Shown piece after piece: positions 39,596 to 49,039 of a stretch of 64,000 nt of DNA. Position numbers and translations under genes: made by a program. The notes under the pieces are model-generated. The model was not told the origin of the DNA and made no database searches. It saw only the letters and a list, made by a program, of their open reading frames with translations. The number at the start of each line of letters is the position of its first letter. Within the stretch, counting starts at the first letter, position 1. Origin of the DNA: Paracoccaceae bacterium (GTDB lineage Bacteria; Pseudomonadota; Alphaproteobacteria; Rhodobacterales; Rhodobacteraceae); NCBI GenBank assembly GCA_019454225.1, contig CP075370.1, positions 3,343,649 to 3,407,648 on the forward strand, in the 5' to 3' direction.

Positions 39596-40403
39596 CGCGG
39601 CCCCCTTTCAGGCTGGTCGTGCGGTTCAGCACCCAGTCGGCCACAAGGTTCACCGAAATCGCCAGCGTCGCGATCGCGATGGCGGGGATCAGCGCGGCGG
39701 GAATGCCGTAGACGATGCCTTCGCGGTTCTCCTTGACGATGCCGCCCCAGTCGGCCAGCGGCGGCTGGATGCCGAGTCCGAGGAACGACAGCGTCGAGAT
39801 GAAAAGCACCATGAAGATGAAGCGAAGGCCCATCTCCGCCACCAGCGGGCTGAGCGCGTTGGGCAGGATCTCGCGGAAGATGATCCAGCCACGGCCCTCG
39901 CCGCGCAGCCGCGCAGCCTCGACATAATCCATCACGGTGATGTCCACCGCCACCGCGCGCGACAGCCGGAACACCCGCGTCGCGTCCAGAAGTCCCATCA
40001 CAAGGATCAGCACCGGCAGCGTGACGGGCATCACCGACAGCACCACAAGCGCGAAGATCAGCGACGGGATCGCCATCATCAGATCGACGAAGCGCGACAG
40101 CGCCTGATCAAGCCAGCCGCCCGCCACCGCGGCCGTGAAGCCGAGGATCGAACCGACCGAAAAGCTCAGCAGCGTGGCGGCGGTCGCCACAAAGATCGTG
40201 GTCTGGCCGCCATAGATCATCCGGCTGAGCAGGTCGCGCCCGATGCCGTCTGTGCCGAGCCAGTGTCGGGACGATGACGGCTCCCAGACGCTGCCGACGA
40301 TCTCGGCCATGCCGTAGGGCGCCAGCAGGTCGGCGAAGATTGCGGCAAAGAAGTACAGCCCGGTAAGGAACAGGCCGATCAGGGCGGACAGCGGTATCCT
40401 CAT
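39588..40403 (-). CDS. ABC permease, DppC-like
   Basis: A 271-residue inner-membrane permease with about six helices. The HWLGTDGIGRDLLSRMIYG segment is characteristic of DppC/OppC. The cytoplasmic EAA loop is near DYVEAARLRGEGRGWIIF. It pairs with the DppB-like subunit. It starts at ATG 40403 within the stop of that gene (ATGA overlap). Confidence 0.92.
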   Translation of the reverse strand: MRIPLSALIGLFLTGLYFFAAIFADLLAPYGMAEIVGSVWEPSSSRHWLGTDGIGRDLLSRMIYGGQTTIFVATAATLLSFSVGSILGFTAAVAGGWLDQALSRFVDLMMAIPSLIFALVVLSVMPVTLPVLILVMGLLDATRVFRLSRAVAVDITVMDYVEAARLRGEGRGWIIFREILPNALSPLVAEMGLRFIFMVLFISTLSFLGLGIQPPLADWGGIVKENREGIVYGIPAALIPAIAIATLAISVNLVADWVLNRTTSLKGGRGG

Positions 40404-41356
40404 TTCGGGTGCCTCAGCCGCGGATTGGCCAGGATCGAGATCACGTCGGCCAGCAGGTTCAGCCCGATGTAGACGGCCGCAAAGACCAGCCCGCAGGCCT
40501 GCACAACCGGCACGTCACGTTTTGACACGTGGTCCACCAGATACTGACCCATGCCCGGATAGACGAACACCACCTCGACCACCACGACGCCGACCACGAG
40601 ATAGGCGAGGTTGATCATCACCACGTTCACCACCGGGGCGATGGCATTGGGGAACGCGTGCCGCGCGATCACCGTGAAGGGCGGCAGGCCCTTGAGCTCG
40701 GCGGTCTCGATATAGGCCGACTGCATCACGTTCAGGATCGCCGCGCGGGTCATGCGCATCATGTGGCCCAGGACCGTCATGACCAGCACCATCACCGGCA
40801 GCGCGATCGCGTTCAGCTTCTGTCCCAGCGACATCGTGTCGTTGATCGTCGAGACCGAGGGAAAGACCTGGTACTGCACCGCGAACGCGAACATCACGAT
40901 GTAGCCCAGCAGGAACTCGGGCACCGACACGGTCGCCAGCGTCGCACCCGAGATCAGCCGGTCCGGCCAGCGGCCAAGGTAGCGCACGGCCAGCAACCCA
41001 AGCAGGATCGCCAGCGGCACCGAGATCACCGCCGCCCAGAACGCAAGGAACAGGGTGTTGGACAGTCGGCCGCCCATCGAGGTGGCGATATCCTGTCCGT
41101 TGGTCAGTGCCACACCCAGATCGCCCTGCAGCGCGCTGCCCAACCATTTGAAGTAGCGCACATACGCCGGGTCGTTCAGACCCAACGCCTCGCGCAGGTT
41201 GTTCAGCGACTGCTCGGTCGCACCCTGACCGAGGATCGACGCCGCAACGTCGCCGGGCAGGATCTGCGTGCCGACGAAGATCAGCACCGAGGCGGCGAGC
41301 AGCAGCCCCAGGCCCAGCGAGATTCGCTGGACCAGAAGCTTTAGGATCGGGTGCAT
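40400..41356 (-). CDS. ABC permease, DppB-like
   Basis: A 318-residue permease beginning MHPILKLLVQR with a first helix and the DppB/OppB-type FVGTQILPGD, then an EAA loop (ELKGLPPFTVIARHAFPNA). It forms the channel with the DppC-like subunit. ATG 41356 is preferred; an upstream extension with HRRR is unlikely. The substrate-binding gene ends 10 nt upstream. Confidence 0.9.
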   Translation of the reverse strand: MHPILKLLVQRISLGLGLLLAASVLIFVGTQILPGDVAASILGQGATEQSLNNLREALGLNDPAYVRYFKWLGSALQGDLGVALTNGQDIATSMGGRLSNTLFLAFWAAVISVPLAILLGLLAVRYLGRWPDRLISGATLATVSVPEFLLGYIVMFAFAVQYQVFPSVSTINDTMSLGQKLNAIALPVMVLVMTVLGHMMRMTRAAILNVMQSAYIETAELKGLPPFTVIARHAFPNAIAPVVNVVMINLAYLVVGVVVVEVVFVYPGMGQYLVDHVSKRDVPVVQACGLVFAAVYIGLNLLADVISILANPRLRHPK

Positions 41357-41366
41357 CACCCGCCGC

Positions 41367-42953
41367 CTATGCGAGCCAGGTCTTGTGCGGCGCAAGGCCG
41401 TTCATGACTTCCTGCACGCCGTCGGCTTCCCAGCCCTGCACCTTGTCGCTGATCGCCTCGATCCAGTCATTGAACATCGGGCAGATCAGGCCGCCTTCGT
41501 CATGCACGAGGCGGGCCATCTCGCCGTACATCTCCTTGCGCTTGGCCTCGTCGAGTTCGGCGCGGGCGGCAAGAAGCAGGCTGTCGAAGCGCTCGTTGAC
41601 GAACCGGGTATCGTTCCAGTCCGCGGTCGAGGAATAGGCGGTGGAATACATCTGGTCCTGCACCGCGCGGCCGCCCCAGTAAGAGGCGCAGAAGGGCTGC
41701 TTGTTCCAGACCTCCGACCAGTAGCCGTCGTTCGGTTCCCGCCGGATCTCGAGCGGGATGCCCGCCTTCGCCGCCGACTGCTGGAACAGGGCCGCCGCAT
41801 CGACCGCGCCGGGGAAGGCGCCGTCGGCGACGCGCAGCACGATGGGCGATCCATCGTGGCCGCTGGCCTTGTAGTGCGCGGCGGCCTTCTCGACGTCATA
41901 CTCGCGCTGCGCCAGCGTTTCGTCGAACAGCGGATAGGCCGCGTTGATCGGGATGTCGTTGCCGATCGAACCGTAGCCTTGCAGGATCTTGTCGACCATC
42001 TCGTTCCGGTCGATGGCGAATTTCAGCGCCAGCCGAAGGTCCTTGTTGTCGAACGGTGCGGTGTCGCAGTGCATGATGAACACATAATGCCCACGGCCAG
42101 GCACGTTCTTGACCTGGATGCCCGGCGCCCGCGACAGCAGCGCCGCGACCCGCGGCTCCACCCGGTTGGCGATGTGGACCTGGCCCGACTGCAGCGCGGC
42201 CATCCGGGCGGTGGCGTCGTTGATCACGAGGAACTCGACGGCGTCATAGTGGCCGCGCGTCGAATCGTAGTAGTTGGCGTGCTTGGCGAAGGTATGGCGC
42301 ACGCCGGGTTCGTTGGTGACGATCCGATAGGCGCCCGCGCCGATGCCGTCCGCCGGGTTCTCGCGCCCGCCGCCGGGCTGGATCTGAAGGTGGTAGTCGG
42401 CCATCAGATAGGGCAGGTCCGCATTCGGGGTCGCCAGCGTCACCAGCACGTTGTCGCCATCGACCTTCATGCTCTCGATGCCCTGCATGATGCCGAAGGC
42501 GCCCGACTGCGATTTCTCGTCGGAATGGCGCTCCAGCGTCGCAAGCACATCGTCGGGCGTCAGGGTCTTGCCGTTGTGGAACTCGATTCCCTTGCGGATG
42601 CGGAAGATCCAGGTCTTGGCGTCGGGCGTGCTTTCGACCGCCTCGGCAACCCGCATGTCGAGCATGCCGTCGGCGGTGACATCGACCAGCGTCTCGCCGG
42701 TGGTGCGCAGCAGGTGGAACGGCACCTGGCTGGCCGCCAGTGCCGGATCAAGGCTGTTGGTGCTCTCGCCGCCGCCCAGGCCCATGACAAGCGTGCCGCC
42801 CTTGTTCGGTGTCTGTGCCATGGCCTTGCGGGCGGGCAGGCCGGCACCCATGGCCGCGACCGCCCCCATCGCCGCGCCGCGCGACAGGAAGGATCGGCGC
42901 GTAAGTCCCGCGCGGTCGATGATGGCCAGAAGGCGGGAAAGGTCGTCGTTCAT
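41367..42953 (-). CDS. ABC substrate-binding protein, oligopeptide type, Tat-exported
   Basis: A 528-residue periplasmic binding protein of the DppA/OppA (SBP5) family. It has a Tat signal (LTRRSFLSRGAAMGAVAAMG) and body motifs ETLVDVTADGML, KTWIFRIRKGIEFHNGKTL and LRLALKFAIDRNEMV. Such proteins also bind opines, glutathione or sugars, so peptide specificity is not certain. AGGGAGACGACC precedes ATG 42953, and a palindrome at 42981-42996 lies in the 94-nt leader. Confidence 0.9.
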   Translation of the reverse strand: MNDDLSRLLAIIDRAGLTRRSFLSRGAAMGAVAAMGAGLPARKAMAQTPNKGGTLVMGLGGGESTNSLDPALAASQVPFHLLRTTGETLVDVTADGMLDMRVAEAVESTPDAKTWIFRIRKGIEFHNGKTLTPDDVLATLERHSDEKSQSGAFGIMQGIESMKVDGDNVLVTLATPNADLPYLMADYHLQIQPGGGRENPADGIGAGAYRIVTNEPGVRHTFAKHANYYDSTRGHYDAVEFLVINDATARMAALQSGQVHIANRVEPRVAALLSRAPGIQVKNVPGRGHYVFIMHCDTAPFDNKDLRLALKFAIDRNEMVDKILQGYGSIGNDIPINAAYPLFDETLAQREYDVEKAAAHYKASGHDGSPIVLRVADGAFPGAVDAAALFQQSAAKAGIPLEIRREPNDGYWSEVWNKQPFCASYWGGRAVQDQMYSTAYSSTADWNDTRFVNERFDSLLLAARAELDEAKRKEMYGEMARLVHDEGGLICPMFNDWIEAISDKVQGWEADGVQEVMNGLAPHKTWLA

Positions 42954-42980
42954 GGTCGTCTCCCTGATCTCGGTTTTTTG

Positions 42981-42996
42981 TTGATTGGCGAATCAA
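42981..42996. promoter_or_regulatory. Palindrome upstream of the ABC substrate-binding gene
   Basis: TTGATT-GGCG-AATCAA is a perfect 6-4-6 inverted repeat, unusually AT-rich here, 27 nt from the start codon. It lacks a downstream T-run in the direction of transcription, so an operator is more likely than a terminator. Confidence 0.45.
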
Positions 42997-43047
42997 TAAC
43001 AAGGCTTTCCCGGTCCGCGAAGGGTTTTCTCGCCTGTCATCGGATTT

Positions 43048-45036
43048 TCATGCAAAGCGGCGCGCAACGCTTTCGTCCCAGTCGCGGCGGAACACCTCGA
43101 TGCCACCTTCGCGGGCAATCAGCGTGGCCGTCATGCGGAACGCCTCCGCCGTCGCGGTCATCGCGACACGCGCCTCGGTGGTGATTTCCCAGGCACCGCG
43201 GGCATGGTGCTGGTGCCAGTCGATCGTCGCGCGGGCCGACAGCGGGTCGTCCGGGCGGATCGTCCAGCGTTCGGTGGTGCGTTCTGCCACCACGCGGCCA
43301 TGACGTTCCACCATCTGCCGGCCGGTCGCATCGTCGACCACCAGCGAAATCTCGCCGGTCAGCAGGTCATGCTCGATCCGCCGCACCGCCTCGGGCGGGG
43401 TCAGCGCGGCGACGCCGGCGCCGTCGGGCACATGCGGCGGCGGAAAGACCCATTCATCCCCGTCGCTGCCCTGGTGGGTGGGAACCGTCAGCGTGCCGTC
43501 CTGCAGGGTCAGCACCGCCGAACGGCCCGCAGGCCAGAGGAAGGGCCAGTAGGTGGTCGAGAGGGCCAGCCGCAGCCGGTGCCCCGGGGCCAGCCGGTGC
43601 GCGCAATGGTCCAGCCGCAGCACGATGTCGAACGGCGTTCCGACCGGCACATCCGACGGGTTCGCCGGGTCGTCGCGGTGACAGAGGTTCAGCATGCCAT
43701 GCGCGATGCGGGTCGACGCCCCACCGGGCGCCACATCGCAGAGCCGCGCGACCAGATGCGCCCGAGGGGAATCCGACGACAGCCGCAACCGCAGGACGGC
43801 AGCCCCCAGCAGGGCCATCCCCTCCGCCAGCGGTTCGGTGTCGAAGACAACCGACATGGCATCGTCGGCCGCCTGATCGCCGGGCATTTCGGCATTCAGC
43901 CCCATCGGAAAATACTCGCCCGCATGCAGGCCCAGATGCTGCGGCGTCGAAACCGGCAGGTCCATCGCCGTGCCCTGCCCCAGCCGCCCGGGCGCGAGGC
44001 CCAGGGGCGTCGGCACCACGCGCGGCGAGGGCCAGGCGGTCTCTGCAACCCAGCGACCCGGACGCTCGGCAACCGAGGCATCCGGAAGCGCCGAATGCGG
44101 CATGAAGGCGCGCAACGCCGGGTCATCCTCGACCCCGTTCGCCTCGCCCTTCAGCCAGCGGTCCCACCACCGCTGCGCCTCCTGCAGGAAGCCGATGCGC
44201 GGGCCGGGCACGGCCGTGTGCGGATACTGGTGCACCCAGGGCCCGACGATGCCCTTCACCGGCACCGAAAGGTTCTCCAGCAGGGCGGGCACCATGTTCA
44301 TGTAGCCATCGGCCCAGCCGCCGATCGCCAGCACCGGCGCGCGGATCGCGGCCCAGTCCTCGCACACCGACCCGTGCCGCCAGTAGGCATCGCGCGCCTG
44401 GTGCGACGCCCATTCCGGCGCGTGGAACGGTTGTTCCGCCAGCCGTTCCAGCCACCGCGCACGCCAGCCGGCATCCAGCAGCGGATCGCCAGGGCGCGAC
44501 GAATAGGACAGCATCGTGGCACCCCAGCCCAGGTTCTCGCCCATCAGGCAGCCACCCTTGAAGTGGATGTCGTCGGCAAACCGGTCCGTCGTGCCGCAGA
44601 CCGCGATCACCGCCTTCAGCGCCGGGGGCGCAAGGGCAGCCGTCTGCAGGGAATTGAACGCGCCCCAGCTTTTTCCCATCATGCCCACCGCGCCGGTGCA
44701 CCATGGCCGCGCCGCGGCCCATCCGATGACCGCGCAGGCGTCGGCCAGTTCCTGCGGGGTGTATTCGTCGGTCAGCAGCCCCTCGCTGTCGCCGGACCCG
44801 CGCAGGTCGACACGCAGGCACGCATAGCCCCGTGCGGCCCACCAGGGGTGCATCCGCTCGTCTCGCGCCAGGGTCCCGTCGCGTTTGCGGTAGGGAATGA
44901 ACTCCAGGATCGCCGGATACCGGCCCGGCGCGTCCGGTCGCCAGATGCGTGCCGAAAGCCGCGTGCCATCGGGCATCGCGATGCCTTCGTCCGGCAGGTC
45001 CAGAAGCGGCAGGGGTTCGTTCGCGGTCGCGGTCAT
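43048..45036 (-). CDS. CocE/NonD family (X-Pro dipeptidyl-peptidase type) hydrolase
   Basis: A 662-residue serine hydrolase. The alpha/beta domain has RYPAILEFIPYRKRDGTLAR, then GAVGMMGKSWGAFNSLQTAA with the nucleophile in GKSWGA; an acid/base pair lies in IGGWADGYMNMVP and VHQYPHTAVPG. The C-terminal part is the beta-rich X-Pro domain. Substrates may be peptides or esters. ATG 45036 follows GGAAGGGACC. It is upstream of the ABC operon on the same strand and divergent from the sulfatase gene. Confidence 0.9.
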   Translation of the reverse strand: MTATANEPLPLLDLPDEGIAMPDGTRLSARIWRPDAPGRYPAILEFIPYRKRDGTLARDERMHPWWAARGYACLRVDLRGSGDSEGLLTDEYTPQELADACAVIGWAAARPWCTGAVGMMGKSWGAFNSLQTAALAPPALKAVIAVCGTTDRFADDIHFKGGCLMGENLGWGATMLSYSSRPGDPLLDAGWRARWLERLAEQPFHAPEWASHQARDAYWRHGSVCEDWAAIRAPVLAIGGWADGYMNMVPALLENLSVPVKGIVGPWVHQYPHTAVPGPRIGFLQEAQRWWDRWLKGEANGVEDDPALRAFMPHSALPDASVAERPGRWVAETAWPSPRVVPTPLGLAPGRLGQGTAMDLPVSTPQHLGLHAGEYFPMGLNAEMPGDQAADDAMSVVFDTEPLAEGMALLGAAVLRLRLSSDSPRAHLVARLCDVAPGGASTRIAHGMLNLCHRDDPANPSDVPVGTPFDIVLRLDHCAHRLAPGHRLRLALSTTYWPFLWPAGRSAVLTLQDGTLTVPTHQGSDGDEWVFPPPHVPDGAGVAALTPPEAVRRIEHDLLTGEISLVVDDATGRQMVERHGRVVAERTTERWTIRPDDPLSARATIDWHQHHARGAWEITTEARVAMTATAEAFRMTATLIAREGGIEVFRRDWDESVARRFA

Positions 45037-45165
45037 CCGTGCGGTCCCTTCCGGCGCAACCGTCGCGCCATGCGTCGCGGGCGGGACAGACGCGCCCCCC
45101 GGCGCGCGCATGTCATGGCGCCGCGCGACCTTCCGCTTGGCGCATCGCGACAGAAAGGCCCCCGT

Positions 45166-46686
45166 ATGCGACCCGACCAGCCCGCCCGCCCGAACATCCT
45201 GATCCTGATGGTCGATCAGTTGACGGGAACACTGTTCCCCGACGGCCCGGCGCCGTTCCTGCACGCCCCGAACCTGACACGGCTGGCCGCACGGTCGGTG
45301 CGCTTTGCCAATGCCTATACCGGCAGCCCGCTTTGCGCGCCCGGCCGGGCTTCCTTCATGTCGGGCCAGCTGCCGCATCGCACGCGCGTCTATGACAACG
45401 CCGCCGAATTCGCCTCGGACATCCCCTGCTTCACCCATCACCTGCGCGGCGCGGGCTATCAGACCTGCCTGTCGGGCAAGATGCATTTCGTCGGCCCCGA
45501 CCAGATGCACGGCTTCGAGGAACGGCTGACCACCGACATCTATCCCGCCGACTTCGGCTGGACCCCCGATTACCGCAAGCCGGGCGAGCGGATCGACTGG
45601 TGGTATCACAACCTCGGCTCGGTCACCGGGGCGGGGGTGGCGGAAATCACCAACCAGCTGGAATACGACGACGACGTGGCGCACCAGGCGATCCAGAAGC
45701 TCTATGACCTGTCGCGCGGGGGGGATGCGCGGCCGTGGTGCCTGACGGTCAGCTTCACCCACCCCCACGACCCCTTCGTGGCACGCCGTCGCTACTGGGA
45801 CCTGTACCAGGACGCCCCGGAACTCGCGCCGCCCGCTGCCATCGCCTATGACGCGCAGGACGCCCATTCGCGGCGGCTGATGGACAGCTGCGACTGGCGG
45901 GCCTTCGACATCACCGAGGACCAGATCCGCCGCGCCCGACAGGGCTATTTCGCCAACATCAGCTATGTCGACGACAAGATCGGCGAAATCCTTGCCGTGC
46001 TCGAGGCCACGCGGCAGGAGGCGGTGATCCTGTTCGTGTCGGACCATGGCGAGATGCTGGGGCGGCGCGGCCTCTGGTTCAAGATGAACTTCTTCGAAGG
46101 CTCCGCCCGGGTGCCCCTGATGGTCGCGGTGCCGGGCGTCGCGCCCGCCCTCGTGGACGCTCCGGTCTCGACCATCGACGTCACACCCACGCTCTGCGAC
46201 CTGGCGGGGGTGGACATGGGCGGGGTGATGCCCTGGACCGATGGGGAAAGCCTGCTGCCGCTGATGCAGGGCAAGGCGCGCACCGCCGCCGTGGCCATGG
46301 AATACGCCGCCGAAGGGTCGATTGCCCCGATGGTGGCCCTGCGCCAGGGCCGGTGGAAGTACATCCGTTGCGCCGCCGACCCCGAGATGCTGTTCGATCT
46401 GGACGCCGACCCGGAGGAACGGGCGAACCTTGCCGACGCCCCGGCAGCGGCCGAGGCTCTGGCGCGGCTGCGCCAGATGGCGGACGCACGCTGGAATCTC
46501 GCCACCTACGACGCCGCGGTGCGCGAGAGCCAGGCGCGACGGTGGGTGGTCTATCCCGCGCTGCGCAATGGCGCCTATTACCCCTGGGACCACCAGCCGC
46601 TGCAACGCGCTTCGGAACGCTACATGCGCAACCACATGGACCTGAACGTCCTGGAAGAGCAGAAGCGGTTTCCCCGCGGAGAATAG
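45166..46686 (+). CDS. betC: Sulfatase, choline-sulfatase-like
   Basis: A 506-residue type I sulfatase. The formylglycine site is C57 in GSPLCAPGRASFMSG (CxPxR, R61), with metal-ligand motifs ILMVDQ and FVSDHGEMLG. The block SPLCAPGRA is typical of BetC, which hydrolyses choline-O-sulfate to choline and sulfate. The end RASERYMRNHMDLN also resembles that group. A separate maturase is needed to form formylglycine. It is divergent from the CocE-type gene (129 nt apart). Confidence 0.8.
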   Translation: MRPDQPARPNILILMVDQLTGTLFPDGPAPFLHAPNLTRLAARSVRFANAYTGSPLCAPGRASFMSGQLPHRTRVYDNAAEFASDIPCFTHHLRGAGYQTCLSGKMHFVGPDQMHGFEERLTTDIYPADFGWTPDYRKPGERIDWWYHNLGSVTGAGVAEITNQLEYDDDVAHQAIQKLYDLSRGGDARPWCLTVSFTHPHDPFVARRRYWDLYQDAPELAPPAAIAYDAQDAHSRRLMDSCDWRAFDITEDQIRRARQGYFANISYVDDKIGEILAVLEATRQEAVILFVSDHGEMLGRRGLWFKMNFFEGSARVPLMVAVPGVAPALVDAPVSTIDVTPTLCDLAGVDMGGVMPWTDGESLLPLMQGKARTAAVAMEYAAEGSIAPMVALRQGRWKYIRCAADPEMLFDLDADPEERANLADAPAAAEALARLRQMADARWNLATYDAAVRESQARRWVVYPALRNGAYYPWDHQPLQRASERYMRNHMDLNVLEEQKRFPRGE

Positions 46687-46794
46687 GCCGCGTCGCGGGA
46701 TGACCGGCGCAAGACCGCCACGCCCCCAGTCGATCACGCGCGGTTCAATTGCGTGTCCCTTCCCACAGGCCGCGCTTCCGGCTATTGTCTCATC

Positions 46795-46811
46795 AACGCC
46801 ATCATGGCGTT
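46795..46811. promoter_or_regulatory. Inverted repeat upstream of SPOR gene
   Basis: AACGCCAT-C-ATGGCGTT is a perfect 8-1-8 palindrome, 74 nt before the SPOR gene in a 199-nt gene-free gap. It may be an operator; the one-base centre makes a hairpin unlikely. Confidence 0.35.
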
Positions 46812-46885
46812 TCGGGCAATCGCCTCCGGAAAACGGGGGACCATGGCAAGCGGGCCGTCAGAGCACGCAGGCAAGCGAGGCAGGA

Positions 46886-47854
46886 ATGACACGGGCGATC
46901 CGTATTCGGAACGGTCAACGGGCAGGCAAATCCTATCTGGGGGCGACGGCCATCGTCGCCATGCTGATGCTGACGGGATGTGAAGAGGGCAAGGGGCTGT
47001 TCGCCGGGGGCGGCGGCACCGAGGATGCCGACGGAACCGCGCCGGTGGCCCGTTCGGCGACCTCCACCCGTCTCATCGAACGCGACATCGAGGCGCCGCA
47101 GGTGTTCCAGGCCACCGACAAGGCGCTGTGGGACGGCCGCCCCTCGCTCGGCGGGGTCTGGGTGGCATCGCCAGATGCGGTCGATCCGGAACGCGTGATC
47201 ATCCGCAACCCGGCAAACGGCAAGTTCGTGATCGGCGCGCTGTTCCGCCGCGAACGGCTGAACCCGGGTCCGACGCTGCAGATCTCGTCGGATGCGGCCG
47301 GGGCGCTCGACATCTTAGCCGGGCAGCCCGCAACGCTCAGCGTGACCGCCCTGCGCCGCGAGGAGGTGGCGGACGAACCGCCCGCGACCGCAACCGCGCC
47401 CATCCTCGACGCCGCCGAAACGGTCGAGACCACCACGCTCGCTGCAACCGCCACGGCCGCCATCGACCGCGCCGATACCGCGAAACCGGCCATCCCGGTC
47501 GCGGCGCCCGCGGCCATCGCCGCCGCCACGGTCGCCTCGGCCGCGCCCGCACCGACACCGGCCGCGGCCCGTGCGCCGGTGGCACCCAAGCCGCAGACCG
47601 CGAAACCCGCCTCGGCCCCGGCCGGCCGCAGTCTCGTGCAGATCGGCATCTTCAGCGTCGAAGCCAACGCCGGCCGCGCCTCGGCCGCGCTGACCAAGGC
47701 CGACGTGCCGACCCGCATCCTGAAAGAGGAAAGCCAGGGCAAGACGTTCTGGCGCGTGGTCGCCGGACCCGCGCCCGCCGCGATGACCCGCGACCAGATG
47801 CTTGCCAAGGTGAAATCCGCAGGCTTTGGCGACGCCTACTTCGTGTCGCGCTAG
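46886..47854 (+). CDS. SPOR-domain lipoprotein
   Basis: A 322-residue protein. A lipobox (MLMLTGC) gives C32 as lipid anchor. A long Ala/Pro/Thr-rich linker (about 155-245) is followed by a C-terminal SPOR domain (SLVQIGIFSVEANAGRASAA, then FWRVVAGPA), which binds glycan strands lacking stem peptides, usually at the septum. The next gene is a D-Ala-D-Ala carboxypeptidase, consistent with wall remodelling. ATG 46886 follows GAGGCAGGA. Confidence 0.88.
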   Translation: MTRAIRIRNGQRAGKSYLGATAIVAMLMLTGCEEGKGLFAGGGGTEDADGTAPVARSATSTRLIERDIEAPQVFQATDKALWDGRPSLGGVWVASPDAVDPERVIIRNPANGKFVIGALFRRERLNPGPTLQISSDAAGALDILAGQPATLSVTALRREEVADEPPATATAPILDAAETVETTTLAATATAAIDRADTAKPAIPVAAPAAIAAATVASAAPAPTPAAARAPVAPKPQTAKPASAPAGRSLVQIGIFSVEANAGRASAALTKADVPTRILKEESQGKTFWRVVAGPAPAAMTRDQMLAKVKSAGFGDAYFVSR

Positions 47855-47871
47855 ACAGAAAGGACCCAGCC

Positions 47872-49023
47872 ATGATCCGCCTCCTGTCGCTCGCCGTGCT
47901 GATCCTCGGGCTGCCTGCCATGGCCTGGGCATTCGACTCGCGGGCGACGGCGGCCTGGGTTTATGACGTCAAGTCGGGCACGGTGCTTCTGGACAAGAAC
48001 GCCGACCAGCCCCTGCCACCCGCCTCGATGTCCAAGCTGATGACGCTGAACATGCTGTTCGAGGCGCTGCGCGACGGGCGGGTGACACCGGAAACCGTGT
48101 TTCCCGTGTCCTCGCGCGCCAAGGCGATGGGCGGCTCGACCATGTTCCTGAACGAAACCGACAAGCCGACGGTGGATGACCTGATCAAGGGCATCATCAT
48201 CAACTCGGGCAACGACGCCTGCGTGGTCGTGGCCGAGGGGCTCGCCGGGAGCGAGGAAACCTTCGCCCGCCAGATGACCGAGCGCGGACGCGCGCTTGGC
48301 ATGACCAACTCGACCTTCATCAATTCCTCGGGCTGGCCGGCGGCGGGCCACCAGCAGTCGATGCGCGACCTGGGCATCCTGGCGCGGCGGCTGATCGTCG
48401 AGTTTCCGGAATACTACCCGGTCTTTGCGATGACCGAGTTCAACTACAAGGACCGCGCCCCGGCCAACGCGCGCAACCGCAACCCCCTTCTGGCGATCTC
48501 GGGCGGCGACTGGACGGCAGACGGGCTGAAGACAGGACACACCTCCGAGGCGGGCTATGGCCTGGTCGGATCCGCCCTGCGCGGCGACCGCCGGGTGATC
48601 TTCGTGATCACTGGCCTCGACAGCGAGAAGGCCCGCGCCGAGGAAAGCCAGTCCATCGTCAACTGGGCGTTCCGCCAGTTCGTCGAAAAGACCGTCGCGC
48701 GCGCGGGTGTCCGCGTGGCCGAGGCCGAGGTCTGGATGGGGGCGGCCAAGACCGTGGGCCTTGTCCCCGCGTCGGACCTGACCATCCTGCTGCCGGCGCT
48801 CGTGCAGGACGGTGTAAGGGCTGAGGTGGTCTATACCGGCCCGCTGACCGCGCCCGTGACCCGGGGGCAGCCCGTCGCGGAACTGGTGATCCGCGTGCCG
48901 GAACTGCCGGAAACGCGGGTGGCCCTGGTGGCCGAGGCGGATGTCGCGCGCGGGGGATTCATGACGCGCCTGACCACCGCGGGCCGGATGGTCATCGCGC
49001 GGCTGAACCCGCCCGCCTCCTGA
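47872..49023 (+). CDS. dacC: D-alanyl-D-alanine carboxypeptidase (PBP5/6 type)
   Basis: A 383-residue periplasmic penicillin-binding protein that trims the terminal D-Ala from peptidoglycan stems. The signal peptide ends near AMAWA (residue 20). Active-site motifs are S52xxK55 in ASMSKLM, S112-G-N114 in NSGNDA and KTG at 220-222. The C-terminal domain has a membrane-proximal helix. AGAAAGGACC precedes ATG 47872. It lies 17 nt after the SPOR gene and 16 nt before tmk, all probably one operon. Confidence 0.93.
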   Translation: MIRLLSLAVLILGLPAMAWAFDSRATAAWVYDVKSGTVLLDKNADQPLPPASMSKLMTLNMLFEALRDGRVTPETVFPVSSRAKAMGGSTMFLNETDKPTVDDLIKGIIINSGNDACVVVAEGLAGSEETFARQMTERGRALGMTNSTFINSSGWPAAGHQQSMRDLGILARRLIVEFPEYYPVFAMTEFNYKDRAPANARNRNPLLAISGGDWTADGLKTGHTSEAGYGLVGSALRGDRRVIFVITGLDSEKARAEESQSIVNWAFRQFVEKTVARAGVRVAEAEVWMGAAKTVGLVPASDLTILLPALVQDGVRAEVVYTGPLTAPVTRGQPVAELVIRVPELPETRVALVAEADVARGGFMTRLTTAGRMVIARLNPPAS

Positions 49024-49039
49024 TCACCGGCACGGCACG

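Noticed and set aside
43204-46737. Very long overlapping frames on both strands across the hydrolase and sulfatase genes (1160 and 1229 codons)
   Set aside because: These are the in-frame antisense and upstream extensions of the two real genes; in GC-rich DNA stop codons are rare. Motifs occur only in the parts reported.
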